This document shows positions 22,130 through 31,827 of a stretch of DNA of 52,141 nucleotides, piece by piece. The DNA is taken from positions 1 to 52,141 of the forward strand of contig JAIOIU010000031.1 of assembly GCA_019912425.1 (NCBI GenBank), given 5' to 3'. The stretch comes from Candidatus Methylomirabilis tolerans (lineage in GTDB: Bacteria; Methylomirabilota; Methylomirabilia; Methylomirabilales; Methylomirabilaceae). How positions within the stretch are numbered: the first letter of the stretch is position 1; every line of letters starts with the position of its first letter. The notes below the pieces were generated by a model. That model did not search any database. It saw only the letters and a list, made by a program, of their open reading frames with translations, and was not told where the DNA came from. A program made the translations under genes and the position numbers.

Positions 22130-24856
22130 ATGGAGAAACTAAGAAAGCTGGTCGTCATTGGCAACGGCATGGCCGGGGCCAAGGTTGTTCAAGAGATCCT
22201 ATCTCGGGATCGTGAACGGTTTCACGTCGTGATGTTCGGCACGGAACCGTACGGCAACTACGACCGTACCCTCCTCTCGGATGTCCTGACCGGCGCGAAG
22301 GACGCCAAGGGGATTTTTCTGAACTCACTCGACTGGTACCGCGACCATGGCATCACGCTGCACGCCGGGGTGACCGCCACAGCGATCGATCGTGACAACA
22401 AGGTGGTGAGGGGCAGCGGTGGTGTGGAGGAGTCGTACGATACCCTGATCATCGCCACCGGCAGCCGACCGTTTGTGCCTCCCGTGGACGGGTCGGAGAA
22501 GACCGGCGTCTTCGTCTATCGGACGCTCGATGACTGCCAGGCGATTGAGGCATACGCGAGGGGGTGTCGGAGGGCTGCCGTCATCGGCGGCGGTCTGCTG
22601 GGTCTGGAGGCTGCGCGAGGCCTGCTCTCCCTCGGGCTCGAGGTTACGGTCGTCGAAATGATGCCGTGGTTGATGGCGCAGCAATTGGATACTGAGGGAG
22701 GCGCGCTCCTGCGACAAATGATGGAGCAGATGGATGTGCAGGTGTTGCTCGAAAAGACCACGACGCGTGTGCTCGGGGAGAAGCGGGTCACGGGCCTGGA
22801 GTTTCGGGACGGTACGGCGCTTGACACCGATATGGTCGTGGTGAGCTGCGGCATCCGGCCCAATGCCGAACTCGCCGGGGCGTCCGGACTTGCGGTGGAT
22901 CGAGGAATCCTCGTGAATGACCAGATGCAGACCTCCGATCCTGACATCTACGCCGTCGGTGAGTGCGTACAGCATCGCGGGAAGCTCTATGGCCTCGTGG
23001 CGCCTCTGTATGAGCAGGCCAGGGTAGCGGCAGAGTATCTGGCCGGCAGTTTCTCCAATGTTGAGTACCAGGGCTCCAAGCCCGTCAGCAAGCTGAAGGT
23101 CATGGGCGTGCAACTCGTCTCTATCGGCGAGACGAGCCCCGCCGATCCCCAAGACGAGGTCGTCAGTTACATCGAGCCGGCACGAGGCGTCTATAAGAAG
23201 ATGGTCATACGCGAGAATCGGCTCGTCGGCACCATCCTGTTGGGAGAGACGGACACGGCCGGGGTGCTCACCCAGATGTTCCTGCTGGGCGCGGAACTGC
23301 CGGAGCGGCGGGCCGATCTGCTCTTCGGCACCTCCACCGGCGCCCCGATCCTCTCGGTATTTGACCTCCCAGATCATGCCCAGATCTGTCACTGTCATGG
23401 GGTCTCCAAGGGTCAGATCAAGGAGGCGATCGAGTTCGGCAAGTGCCGATCAGTCTCGCAGATCGGGGTGCACACGAGGGCCGGCACCAGTTGCGGGGGG
23501 TGCAAGAAGCTCATTGAACAGCTCCTCGAGGTTTATGCCGGAGAAGTAGCAGAGGACCCTACCGAGCACTGGTATGTGCCAAGCCTCCCGATGACCAAGC
23601 CGGAGTTGGTTGCCGCCATCAAGGCCAAGGAGCTAAAGAGTGTCAGCGCGGTCTTTCGCGAATTGAACGGCGGACAGGAAGAGCCGAGCCACAAGACGGC
23701 ACTCGCGTCGCTTCTCAAAACTATCTGGAATGGAGAGTACGAAGACGAGCGCGACGCCCGATTTATCAATGACCGTGTACACGCCAACATTCAGAAGGAT
23801 GGGACGTTCTCGGTCGTTCCGCGAATCGACGGCGGCATCACATCGCCGGCGCAACTCCGGCGCATTGCCGACGTGGCGGAGAAGTACCAGATTGCCGCAG
23901 TCAAGCTTACCGGCGGCCAGCGGATCGCTCTGGCGGGCGCGAGGAAGGAGCAGCTCCCTGATATCTGGAAGGATCTGGACATGCCCAGCGGTCACGCCTA
24001 CGCCAAGGCGGTCCGCTCGTGTAAGACCTGTGTGGGGTCCGACTTCTGTCGATTCGGGCTGGGCGATTCCGTTGCGCTGGGGATCAAGGTCGAGCAGCGG
24101 TTCAAGGGGATCGAGACCCCGCACAAGATGAAGCTCTCCGTCAGCGGCTGCCCGCGCAACTGCGCCGAGGCCACGATCAAAGACGTTGGGGTCGTCGCCA
24201 TCGAGGGCGGCTGGCAGATATACGTGGGCGGCGGCGCCGGGACCAGGGTCCGGGCCGCAGACCTGCTGTGCACGGTCGCGACGCACGAAGAGGTCCTGAA
24301 ATACATGGGTCGCTTCATCCAGTATTACCGGGAACACGGGAAGTACATGGAGCGAGCATACGGGGTCGTCGAACGGTTCGGCATTGAGCGGCTCCGCGAG
24401 CTGCTCATCAAGGACGTGGACGGGATCGGTGAGCGGCTGGATGCCGAGATCGAACGGGCGGTCGAGGCCTACACAGACCCCTGGGCCGAAGCGAATGAAC
24501 CCGTGCATCCGGCCCAGTTCAGTGAACCCGTACGTGTGGATGAGGAGGTCAAGGGGATACCGCTAGGCCCGGTCGACGCGATCGCGCTCGGCCAAGGCCG
24601 TAATTACGTGGTAGACGGCTGCGGTATCGCCGTCTTCCGTCAGCGCGATGGGCAGTTGTTCGCCACACAGCAGACATGCCCGCACCGAGGAGGCCCACTC
24701 GCTGACGGAATCATCGGAGATGGAAAGGTCATCTGCCCGCTTCACGCCAGGAAGTTTGATCTGAAGACGGGCGAATCTGTTGACGGGGACTGCTGCACCA
24801 TCCAGACCTATCCGATTCGCTCAGAAGAGGGTGAGATCGTTCTCGCGAAGGGATGA
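22130..24856 (+). CDS. nirB: Assimilatory NAD(P)H nitrite reductase, NirB-NirD fusion
   Basis: A 908-residue enzyme that reduces nitrite to ammonium in the cytoplasm. The ATG at 22130 follows GGAGGGAGAGG. Domains in order: FAD fold (VVIGNGMAG) and NAD fold (AAVIGGGLLGLEAARG); a BFD-type [2Fe-2S] domain from about 420 (CHCHG, CGGC); the nitrite/sulfite reductase ferredoxin half-domain; a siroheme-[4Fe-4S] site with Cys634-x5-Cys640 (CVGSDFC) and Cys674-x3-Cys678 (CPRNC); and a C-terminal Rieske-type NirD domain with Cys850-x-His852 and Cys869-x2-His872. NirD is normally a separate small subunit, so this is a fused form. Ammonium made here would enter GltBD via glutamine synthetase, which is not in the window. 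Confidence 0.95.
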   Translation: MEKLRKLVVIGNGMAGAKVVQEILSRDRERFHVVMFGTEPYGNYDRTLLSDVLTGAKDAKGIFLNSLDWYRDHGITLHAGVTATAIDRDNKVVRGSGGVEESYDTLIIATGSRPFVPPVDGSEKTGVFVYRTLDDCQAIEAYARGCRRAAVIGGGLLGLEAARGLLSLGLEVTVVEMMPWLMAQQLDTEGGALLRQMMEQMDVQVLLEKTTTRVLGEKRVTGLEFRDGTALDTDMVVVSCGIRPNAELAGASGLAVDRGILVNDQMQTSDPDIYAVGECVQHRGKLYGLVAPLYEQARVAAEYLAGSFSNVEYQGSKPVSKLKVMGVQLVSIGETSPADPQDEVVSYIEPARGVYKKMVIRENRLVGTILLGETDTAGVLTQMFLLGAELPERRADLLFGTSTGAPILSVFDLPDHAQICHCHGVSKGQIKEAIEFGKCRSVSQIGVHTRAGTSCGGCKKLIEQLLEVYAGEVAEDPTEHWYVPSLPMTKPELVAAIKAKELKSVSAVFRELNGGQEEPSHKTALASLLKTIWNGEYEDERDARFINDRVHANIQKDGTFSVVPRIDGGITSPAQLRRIADVAEKYQIAAVKLTGGQRIALAGARKEQLPDIWKDLDMPSGHAYAKAVRSCKTCVGSDFCRFGLGDSVALGIKVEQRFKGIETPHKMKLSVSGCPRNCAEATIKDVGVVAIEGGWQIYVGGGAGTRVRAADLLCTVATHEEVLKYMGRFIQYYREHGKYMERAYGVVERFGIERLRELLIKDVDGIGERLDAEIERAVEAYTDPWAEANEPVHPAQFSEPVRVDEEVKGIPLGPVDAIALGQGRNYVVDGCGIAVFRQRDGQLFATQQTCPHRGGPLADGIIGDGKVICPLHARKFDLKTGESVDGDCCTIQTYPIRSEEGEIVLAKG

Positions 24857-24861
24857 GACGG

Positions 24862-25131
24862 TTACCTGGGTCGTGAATTCTCCGGACGATTACCTTGCAT
24901 TTTTCTGACGAGGACATTCTTGAACTGCCTCGTTTTACGCTTAAATCGAACCAGCAGCCGTCTGGCCCAGACGAACTCTGTAGCCAGGATTGCCAAGCCG
25001 AGGGGAATGACGAGCGTAGCGGGTCCAGGGAGCACAATGAGGACAATGCCGAGCACCAGAACCGTGAACCCGATCACGATGACGATGGCGCGCTTAGCCT
25101 GTTTCAGCGTGCTGATGACAAAGCTATGCAT
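24862..25131 (-). CDS. PGPGW-type small transmembrane protein
   Basis: An 89-residue protein with two hydrophobic segments around a Pro-Gly turn (VLPGPATLVIPLGLAILATE), as in the PGPGW family, and a basic tail (RFKRKTRQFK). It ends 5 bases from the convergent nirBD stop and follows purC by 11 bases on the same strand, so it is probably co-transcribed with purC. Function is unknown. Confidence 0.75.
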   Translation of the reverse strand: MHSFVISTLKQAKRAIVIVIGFTVLVLGIVLIVLPGPATLVIPLGLAILATEFVWARRLLVRFKRKTRQFKNVLVRKMQGNRPENSRPR

Positions 25132-25142
25132 GAGAGGTCTGC

Positions 25143-26024
25143 TCAGGTCAGCCGTCTAAGGGCTTCTCGGTACTTCTCGCTGGTCCGCTCCACAATCTCA
25201 CGAGGCAGTTCAGGGGCCGGCGCCTTCATATTCCAGGCGATCGATTTTAAGTAATCCCGTACAAACTGCTTATCGAAGCTCGGCTGGGATCGACCCGCTG
25301 CGTAGCTGTCGCAGGGCCAGAAACGGGAGGAATCAGGCGTGAGAGCTTCGTCGATAAGAAGGAGGTTACCGTCATGCAATCCAAACTCGAATTTTGTATC
25401 GGCAATGATGATCCCGCGTTCCAGGGCATACGTCCGAGCCCGCTCATACAGGGCCAGGCTTACGTCTCGTACCCGTTCGGCCAACTCCACGTCAAGCTGG
25501 GCTGCTGCCTCATCAAACGTGATGTTCACATCATGCGCCCCCTGCTCCGCCTTTGTTGAGGGCGTAAAGAGGGATGGGTTGAGACGGCATGACTCTACGA
25601 GGCCGGTAGGCAACGGGATGCCGCAGACCGCTCCGGTCTTCTGGTACTCTATCCAGCCCGATCCGGTGAGATAGCCCCGGACAATACACTCAATGGGGAG
25701 AGGCTTCGTCTTTCTGACCAGCATACTCCGACCCGCAAGCGTCTCTCGATAAGGCCGGCAGGCCTCCGGGTATGCTTCTACCTCTGTAGTGATAAGGTGG
25801 TTCGGCGTCAGATCCGCTGTCATATGGAACCAGAACTCGGAAAGCGCAGTAAGGACGCTTCCCTTCCCTGGAATGGCTGTCGGCAAGACAACATCAAAGG
25901 CGGAAATCCGGTCTGTCGCGACCAACAGGAGGCGATCGCCAAAGTCGTAGATATCCCGGACCTTCCCCCTCGCACATAGGACGAGGTCCGGAAACTCTGT
26001 TTGCAACACGATCGGCTCGGCCAT
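25143..26024 (-). CDS. purC: Phosphoribosylaminoimidazole-succinocarboxamide synthase (SAICAR synthetase)
   Basis: A 293-residue enzyme of purine biosynthesis that joins aspartate to CAIR with ATP. Family motifs visible are [20 protein letters not shown] and [16 protein letters not shown] in the ATP-binding lobe, [10 protein letters not shown] in the middle, and [13 protein letters not shown] with [16 protein letters not shown] in the C-terminal half. Length fits the single-domain bacterial form of the longer (about 295-residue) type. It is followed closely by a small membrane protein gene. No other pur genes are nearby. Confidence 0.96.
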   Translation of the reverse strand: MAEPIVLQTEFPDLVLCARGKVRDIYDFGDRLLLVATDRISAFDVVLPTAIPGKGSVLTALSEFWFHMTADLTPNHLITTEVEAYPEACRPYRETLAGRSMLVRKTKPLPIECIVRGYLTGSGWIEYQKTGAVCGIPLPTGLVESCRLNPSLFTPSTKAEQGAHDVNITFDEAAAQLDVELAERVRDVSLALYERARTYALERGIIIADTKFEFGLHDGNLLLIDEALTPDSSRFWPCDSYAAGRSQPSFDKQFVRDYLKSIAWNMKAPAPELPREIVERTSEKYREALRRLT

Positions 26025-26468
26025 ATCAATCGCAGCCGTTTCGGCTATGCCCTCTCATCCCACGCACAATCATGCGCTGGGCTTTCAGATTCAGGTGGAA
26101 AGCTAGTGCAGCTTTACCGTTTTCGCTCGGTTTCGACTGAATGTGGAACAGTTTCGGTATAAAGTCAAATAAGAAATTTTTAAAATATCTATAGACAATT
26201 GTTTATAATTTCACGTAAGAATAGAGGCGTTCCCGTAAACCTCTTGTTGTGCTTCGACGGACTCAGCGCGGACGGGTCAACATCCATCTTTTCAATCCCA
26301 GTAGGGTTGATTCCCCGCGGCTTGCCGCGCAGATATTTTTTGTTTTTGGTGTTTGATGCCCCGCAGCAAGCTGCGGGGTAATTCACTGTCTATTCCGTTC
26401 ACCCTGAGCATATCGAAGGGTGAACGGGGATTCGCGGGACAGGCTCAATAGAGAGACGGATTATCATC
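26025..26468. repeat. Intergenic region with three hairpin repeats
   Basis: About 440 bases with no gene. Three inverted repeats stand in a row: CGCGGC-TT-GCCGCG at 26316-26329, CCCCGCAG-CAAG-CTGCGGGG at 26359-26378, and GTTCACCCT ... AGGGTGAAC at 26397-26425. The last belongs to the same family as 31261-31290. These are dispersed intergenic repeats of a type seen in many genomes; the T-rich stretch after the first could end transcription. Confidence 0.55.
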
Positions 26469-27407
26469 ATGACCTTTCATCAGCTTCGCGTCTTTCTGGC
26501 AGTCGCCAGGCACCAGAGCTACTCCCGCGCGGCCGAGGAGCTCTTGTTGACCCAGCCCGCCGTCTCGGCGCAGGTTCGCGAGCTGGAGCGGACCCTCGAT
26601 GCGACCTTCTTCGAACGGGTTGGCCGGACCATTGTCTTGACCGAGGCGGGTAAGGAGCTTATGGTCTACGCCGAAAGGATCTGTGTACTGATCGACGAAG
26701 CCAGACTGGCGATGGAAGAACTCGACGGCCTGAAGCGCGGGCGAATTGCCGTCGCCGCCGTGAGCACCGCAGGCGCCTATGTCCTGCCGTCATTGCTCGG
26801 AGCATTTCAGAAGCAGTACCCCGGCATCAGCATCAACCTCGAGGTCACAAATCGCGCGCTTGCGCGAGACCGCCTCCTGCACAATGAGGTTGACCTTGTC
26901 GTCATGGGGCGTCCTCCAGAGGAAGTTCCGCATGTGGCCGAGCCGTTTCTTGCCGACGAGATCGTGGTCGTCGCCGGCCCCTCCCATCCGCTCGCAACGA
27001 CTAAGCGGATTTCGGTAGATCGCCTTGCCCGGGAGGTCTTTATCGCGCGTGAGGTAGGCTCAGGCACCCGTCTCAACGCCGATGAATTCTTCCGCCAGCA
27101 AGGGGTGAAGTTGCGGGTTGGGTTAGAGCTGGGGGATAATAGCGCCGTGAAGGAGGCTGTGGCTGCCGGACTCGGGATTGCCCTGCTCTCTCGTCATGTC
27201 CTTCGCATGGAGATCACGCTCAAACGTCTGGTTGTGCTGGATGTCCAGGGACTTCCCCTGCGGCGACAGTGGTTTGTGGTGCATCGGGAAGACAAGCATC
27301 TCAGTCGGGCGGCGATCGCTTTCAAGGCATTTCTCCTCACCTCGGCCGAGGCGGTATTGGCATCTACAGCTCGACCCCGGCGTATCAAAAGCCGCGCGCG
27401 CAACTGA
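26469..27407 (+). CDS. LysR-family transcriptional regulator (CbbR-like)
   Basis: A 312-residue regulator. The winged helix-turn-helix covers residues 1-60 (FHQLRVFLAVARHQSYSRAA, TQPAVSAQVRELE), followed by a linker helix and an effector-binding domain of two lobes (about 90-300). The pattern of the effector domain is close to CbbR/CysB-type regulators that control carbon fixation or sulfur genes, but no target gene lies beside it, so the ligand is unknown. It ends 18 bases before the convergent ntrC stop. No strong ribosome binding site is seen before the ATG. Confidence 0.85.
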   Translation: MTFHQLRVFLAVARHQSYSRAAEELLLTQPAVSAQVRELERTLDATFFERVGRTIVLTEAGKELMVYAERICVLIDEARLAMEELDGLKRGRIAVAAVSTAGAYVLPSLLGAFQKQYPGISINLEVTNRALARDRLLHNEVDLVVMGRPPEEVPHVAEPFLADEIVVVAGPSHPLATTKRISVDRLAREVFIAREVGSGTRLNADEFFRQQGVKLRVGLELGDNSAVKEAVAAGLGIALLSRHVLRMEITLKRLVVLDVQGLPLRRQWFVVHREDKHLSRAAIAFKAFLLTSAEAVLASTARPRRIKSRARN

Positions 27408-27425
27408 ATCGCGACTGCGTAACAC

Positions 27426-28889
27426 TTATCCTTCCATCTTTTCTTCGTCGCCGCGGACAGGCGCGATTCCAAGCTCGCGAAGTTTCTTTCGGAGCGTATT
27501 GCGATTGATCCCGAGTAATTCGGCTGCCCGAAGCTGATTTCCGCCGGTCCTCTCCAGAACGCGCAACAGGAGGGGTCGCTCCAGCGTAGCGAGGAAGTAC
27601 GCATAGATCTGCCCGTCCCGTTCCTGTCTCAGGCGAGACAGTTCGCCTGTAATCCCTTGAGACAGTATCCGCTCAAAGGACGATCTTCCACCACCGGCGT
27701 CGATTTCTTCTGCGCGCAGGAGAGCGGCAGGCAAATGCTCCGGTAGGATGAGAGAGGTTGGGGCTAGCGCACATGCCCGTTTGACGGCGTTCTCCAGCTC
27801 ACGGATATTTCCTGGCCAGCGATACGCGAGCATCAGCTCAAGCGTCTCCGGCGGTACAGTCTTTGGCTCCTGCTTCTGTTCTTCCGCAAACAGATGAAGA
27901 AAGTGGTTGACGAGCAGCGGGATATCTTCGATGCGTTCTCGGAGAGGTGGAAGATTGATGGCCACCACGTTCAGGCGGTAGTAGAGATCCTCCCGGAAGC
28001 TCTTTTGCGCGACGGCGGCCTCCAGATTCTGGTTGGTGGCGGCGATGACCCTTACATCCGCAGCGTGCGGCCGTTCGCCCCCCACCCGTTCAAACTGCCG
28101 CTCTTGGAGCACGCGCAGGATTTTGGCCTGCAGCCCGATGGCCATGTCCCCGATCTCATCAAGGAAGATCGTCCCGCCCTCAGCCAGCTCAAACTTACCA
28201 TGTCGAAGGGTGCTGGCTCCCGTAAAGGCGCCACGCTCATGACCGAACAGCTCGCTTTCCAGAAGCTCGCGAGGGATGGCGGCACAGTTAACGGCCACAA
28301 ACGAACGCGCAGAACGTCGACTGTTATAATGAATCGCTTGAGCCAGCAACTCCTTACCGGTGCCGCTTTCTCCCCTGATGAGGACCGTCAGGTCGCTAGC
28401 GGCCATTTTTCCCACCAGCTTGAAGATCTGCTGCATAGCAGGACAGAGACCGACCACCCCCCCAAAGTCAAAGGACCGACTGCCGAGGGTCTCCATCTGC
28501 GCCACCCGCTCGGTGAGTTCACGGATCTCGAAGACCCGCCGCACGACAATCGCGAGCTCATCGAAGTCAAACGGCTTGGTAATATAGTCGTAGGCCCCGC
28601 GTTTCATCGCCTGGACTGCAGCCTGCAGTGTGCCGAAGGCGGTCATGATGATAACGGGAAGCTCGGGGCGGGTCTCTTTGATCCTGCTGAGGGTCTCCAG
28701 CCCATCTGCCCCCGGCATCTTGATGTCCATAAGGACAAGGTCGATGCCCGGATCTGTGGCCCGTCTGAACCCTTCCAACCCATCGGCGGCTGCTACAACC
28801 TGATGTCCTTCGCGCTCAAGCGCCTTGCGCAGGGCCCAACGGATGTTCTCTTCGTCATCAACCACAAGAATCCGTCGCGTGCCGATCAT
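27426..28889 (-). CDS. ntrC: Nitrogen regulation response regulator, sigma-54 activator
   Basis: A 487-residue activator that remodels sigma-54 RNA polymerase. Domains: receiver (1-120) with acidic residues at 11-12 and phospho-acceptor Asp55 (LVLMDIKMPG); AAA+ domain with Walker A GESGTGKE at 173-180 and the sigma-54-contacting loop GAFTGA at 220-225; C-terminal Fis-type HTH (GGNQLRAAELLGINRNTLRK). The kinase gene upstream overlaps by 4 bases. It is the natural activator for the two sigma-54-type promoters at 7959 and 21988, which is an inference. Confidence 0.93.
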   Translation of the reverse strand: MIGTRRILVVDDEENIRWALRKALEREGHQVVAAADGLEGFRRATDPGIDLVLMDIKMPGADGLETLSRIKETRPELPVIIMTAFGTLQAAVQAMKRGAYDYITKPFDFDELAIVVRRVFEIRELTERVAQMETLGSRSFDFGGVVGLCPAMQQIFKLVGKMAASDLTVLIRGESGTGKELLAQAIHYNSRRSARSFVAVNCAAIPRELLESELFGHERGAFTGASTLRHGKFELAEGGTIFLDEIGDMAIGLQAKILRVLQERQFERVGGERPHAADVRVIAATNQNLEAAVAQKSFREDLYYRLNVVAINLPPLRERIEDIPLLVNHFLHLFAEEQKQEPKTVPPETLELMLAYRWPGNIRELENAVKRACALAPTSLILPEHLPAALLRAEEIDAGGGRSSFERILSQGITGELSRLRQERDGQIYAYFLATLERPLLLRVLERTGGNQLRAAELLGINRNTLRKKLRELGIAPVRGDEEKMEG

Positions 28890-30103
28890 GGCCTGACGCC
28901 CTGCGTGGCTCGATGAGCTTCATCATGAGGTGCAACGGCTTCGGGTTGCTTCGCCAGGGGAAGCCACACTCGAAACCTGCTGCCCCTGTCCGGTAAGCTT
29001 GCCGCCTCCATGGCCCCACCATGGTCCTCCACGATCCGCAGACAAATGGCCAGCCCCAACCCGGTCCCCCTCTCTTTGGTGGTGAAGAAAGGGGTAAACA
29101 GATGGCGCTCGATCTCAGAATCGAATCCGCTCCCCTGATCGGCAATCTCGGCCACGGCTACCGATCGGCCTTCACAGCGCTTGGCGGATCGCTCATACCA
29201 CGTCCGAACGGTAAGCGCTCCTCCGCCCGGCATCGCCTCTACCCCATTACGGATCAGGTTCAGAAAGAGTTGTCGGATCTCAGAGGGATCGGCGAGGATG
29301 TCAGGAAGCTGCGGATCATACTGACGTTGCACCGTGATATGAGCAGCGCCCAGCGGCGCCCGCTCTAAAAAGAGAAGGCTATCGAGGACCTCGTGCAGGT
29401 TGCATGAGCGCAGAACCGGACCTCGAGGCGTGGCAAACGACAAGAGCTGCTCGACAATCGCGCCGAGCCGATCCACCTCTTTCACGATCACCGAGGTGTA
29501 TTCTCTCAGCGCGAGAGGAAAGTCACGTTCGCCCTCGAGAAGTTGCGCCGCCCCTCTGAGGCCGGCCAGCGGATTTCGGATCTCGTGCGCCACCCCTGCG
29601 GCCACCGTCCCGAGCGCTGCCAGGCGGTCTGATCGCTGTAAACGTTCCTCAAGCTCTTTGATCCCTGTCTGGTCCCGAAGTGCCAGGACGGTGCCCCGCG
29701 CCTGTCCCTTACCATCGCTAATCAGAGAGGCAACGGCACTGACGACCACCTGCGAGCCGTCCTGTCTCGTCAATCTGGCATCGAAATCGGTCCGGGTCCG
29801 GCCGCTCTCCATAGTTTTCCGTACTAACTCCTGCAGTGAGCGATCATGCGGCAATATCTGCTCGAAGGGCCTACCATGAAGCATTTGGGCCGATACTCCG
29901 GCCAGTTCCTCCGCCGCCTGATTGATTGAGCGAATATGTCCATCCGGCTCGATGATAATAATACCGTCTTGCAGGCTGCCCAGTAGATCCTCGTAATAGG
30001 CCCGCATCGATTCAATGGAAACGCTGAGTTCCTCGCAACGACGCCTAAGTTCTTTCAGCGTCGACGTACCGGATTTCTCATGCGCTTCAGATCTCCCAGG
30101 CAT
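28886..30103 (-). CDS. ntrB: Nitrogen regulation sensor histidine kinase
   Basis: A 405-residue soluble kinase, partner of NtrC. The ATG at 30103 is chosen because GAGAGG lies seven bases upstream; the frame runs further without a signal. Domains: a coiled N-terminal stretch, a PAS domain (about 40-150: LGSLQDGIIIIEPDGHIRSI), HisKA with the phosphorylated His173 (AAGVAHEIRNPLAGLRG) and a HATPase_c domain (NLIRNGVEAMPGGG, IADQGSGF, ERGTGLGLAICLRI). No membrane segment is present, as expected for NtrB. Its stop overlaps the ntrC start (ATGA). PII protein is its usual input; no glnB/glnK gene is in the window. Confidence 0.92.
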   Translation of the reverse strand: MPGRSEAHEKSGTSTLKELRRRCEELSVSIESMRAYYEDLLGSLQDGIIIIEPDGHIRSINQAAEELAGVSAQMLHGRPFEQILPHDRSLQELVRKTMESGRTRTDFDARLTRQDGSQVVVSAVASLISDGKGQARGTVLALRDQTGIKELEERLQRSDRLAALGTVAAGVAHEIRNPLAGLRGAAQLLEGERDFPLALREYTSVIVKEVDRLGAIVEQLLSFATPRGPVLRSCNLHEVLDSLLFLERAPLGAAHITVQRQYDPQLPDILADPSEIRQLFLNLIRNGVEAMPGGGALTVRTWYERSAKRCEGRSVAVAEIADQGSGFDSEIERHLFTPFFTTKERGTGLGLAICLRIVEDHGGAMEAASLPDRGSRFRVWLPLAKQPEAVAPHDEAHRATQGVRP

Positions 30104-30457
30104 ATTGCAACCTCTCTCGTGAAGCCATGCTAGCTGATTTCTTGCGTAGTGACAAGTCGACACTGCCGCTTGACCCAGACAGAACCTTACTACGGATACC
30201 ATGTAATGAGCATCGGTATCGACATCTCAACAACAGGTCTGGTCGGACTCAAGATACAGTGCATGTGCGCACTGTTTGGTGGCAAGAGATAACGGATCAA
30301 ATAGGTAAGGCGGTCGAGAGGAGCGTAGTGATGCGAAGGTGGAGACGAGACAGTACACAGCTCCGTCAACGTGTCGAGCACAGCAGGGAACCCTTCAGGA
30401 TCCACCTGACTGCGAGGCAAATAGGAAAACGTAGGCGACTACCGCCCTGCGCGGAAC
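30104..30457. other. Intergenic region upstream of ntrB
   Basis: About 350 bases between ntrB and a small HTH gene, both on the minus strand. It must hold the ntrBC promoter, but I see no clear sigma-70 or sigma-54 match on the minus strand. The block GTGCATGTGCGCAC near 30260 is a partial palindrome. No gene is supported. Confidence 0.35.
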
Positions 30458-30667
30458 CTAGCGCGAATGCTTTTGCTCGTGGGCTCGCTGGCTGTTGACG
30501 ATCCATTCTTCGATGGCCTCTTTCTTGAATCGCCAGACGTTTCCCAACTTCCAAGCCGGAAGCGTCCCCTCCCGCGCCATTCGGTAGACTGTCGATTTAT
30601 TGAGTCGGAGGAAGCGAGCAACCTCCTCCAGGGTCATGATCGTTGGTCGTCGCTCCTGCTTCTGCAT
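30458..30667 (-). CDS. Excisionase/MerR-like small DNA-binding protein
   Basis: A 69-residue HTH_17-type protein: MTLEEVARFLRLNKSTVYRM then AREGTLPAWKLGNVWRFKK, the standard excisionase-family winged helix. GGGGAGCGACAC precedes the ATG at 30667; a second ATG ten codons on could also serve. Proteins of this type are found in phage excision modules and as small regulators. No integrase or phage gene is next to it, so a regulatory role is equally possible. Confidence 0.8.
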   Translation of the reverse strand: MQKQERRPTIMTLEEVARFLRLNKSTVYRMAREGTLPAWKLGNVWRFKKEAIEEWIVNSQRAHEQKHSR

Positions 30668-30931
30668 GTGTCGCTCCCCTTTTATCGATTAGTTCTGCGG
30701 GCTCAGTTGCCCACCGCTGCCGTCATTGGCAGTTACCGATCCCATCGTTCACCCCGATCAGGCCTTGAACTTACTACGCATAACTTTAGATGGCGAAGAT
30801 TGACCCTGTCAAGTATTTTCTGACATTCCAGTCGCTGATACTCTAAATTAGTTGAGAGTAAAGGCCGTTGATCGCCTGCGCAAAGGAATCTCGATAAAAA
30901 GAAAAAAATTGAGGGCGACAAAGAGAAGGTG

Positions 30932-31165
30932 CTACTCTACCACAACGTTCGTGGTAGTGCGAAGCACCCCGGATACCGCCTGGATCTGCGAGATGATCGT
31001 AATTCCCAACGCGTTGATATCGGGTCCCTCCACGAAGGCAATGACATCGTGTGGACCGGTCACGGCGCGAGAGAGTTTCACCCCAGGAATGCCAGCCACC
31101 AGCTTGGCCACGTCCTTGGACCGACCCGCTGCACACTCAAGGAAGACAAACGCAGATACGGTCAC
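30932..31165 (-). CDS. Stand-alone Lrp/AsnC ligand-binding domain protein
   Basis: A 77-residue protein made only of the RAM domain of Lrp/AsnC regulators (VSAFVFLECAAGRSKDVAK, VKLSRAVTGPHDVIAFVEG), without the DNA-binding part. Start is GTG at 31165, with AAGGAG seven bases upstream. Such stand-alone domains form dimeric alpha-beta barrels, sense amino acids or pair with full-length regulators. No partner is visible nearby. Confidence 0.8.
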   Translation of the reverse strand: MTVSAFVFLECAAGRSKDVAKLVAGIPGVKLSRAVTGPHDVIAFVEGPDINALGITIISQIQAVSGVLRTTTNVVVE

Positions 31166-31827
31166 CCTAATTCTCCTTCCCGCCCCGCATCATCATCGCC
31201 TTCCTCAACCGCTAACCGTACCTGGCATAGCGTTCCACGATACCTTTGTAATTCGTTCATGGTGAGCCCTTCGAGACGCTCAGGGTAAACAGTTGTGCAA
31301 CGAAGCGCCGAATACACTACAATGACACATTGACTAACACCTTCAGAACGAAACTGCAACAAAAAAATACCGCCTCGTGAATCCGTCTGGTGAAAAATTG
31401 TCCAAGCTTCGTTTTGCCCGTTAGTGACCCCGCAAAACGGCTTGGCGGTATGCCTTGCACAAGATCGAATGACTCAGGCTATAAGTGTCGGCTACTTTTC
31501 ACGTCGGATTCAGGATATAATCGGCCGTCAGCATCAGGCGTACAGCGTAAAACGGAAGGTACCGGAAGAGTACGCCTCACGCCCTTTGCGGGCAGACTGA
31601 GCGCTCACGGCTAACCGCGATTTTACTCAGAACATCGCTCCCCACCCGTCCCCTCCCCCGCCGAGTGGGGAGAGGGTGAGAGAAGGTGTGAAGCGATTTT
31701 TCATGATACCTGGATACAGGCTTCCGCCGGCATGGCGCACTCGCGGCCAGCCGCGGGGAATAAACCCTCAGTGGATTCGGCCTGAGTGGTCGTTGCAATG
31801 ATCGCGGGCATCAAAACAGGAGGAGCG
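31166..31827. other. Intergenic region with degenerate repeats
   Basis: About 660 bases without a supported gene. It contains a copy of the CCCTGAGC...TCGAAGGG repeat family at 31261-31290 and a pyrimidine-rich block near 31640-31660 (CTCCCCACCCGTCCCCTCCC). CCGCGGGGAATAA near 31754 resembles the repeat at 26316. Short open frames here do not look like proteins. Confidence 0.4.

Noticed and set aside
30255-30285. An NtrC-type dyad (GCAC...GGTGGC) near the ntrB upstream region.
   Set aside because: The two halves do not pair beyond three bases, so it is not a convincing NtrC site.
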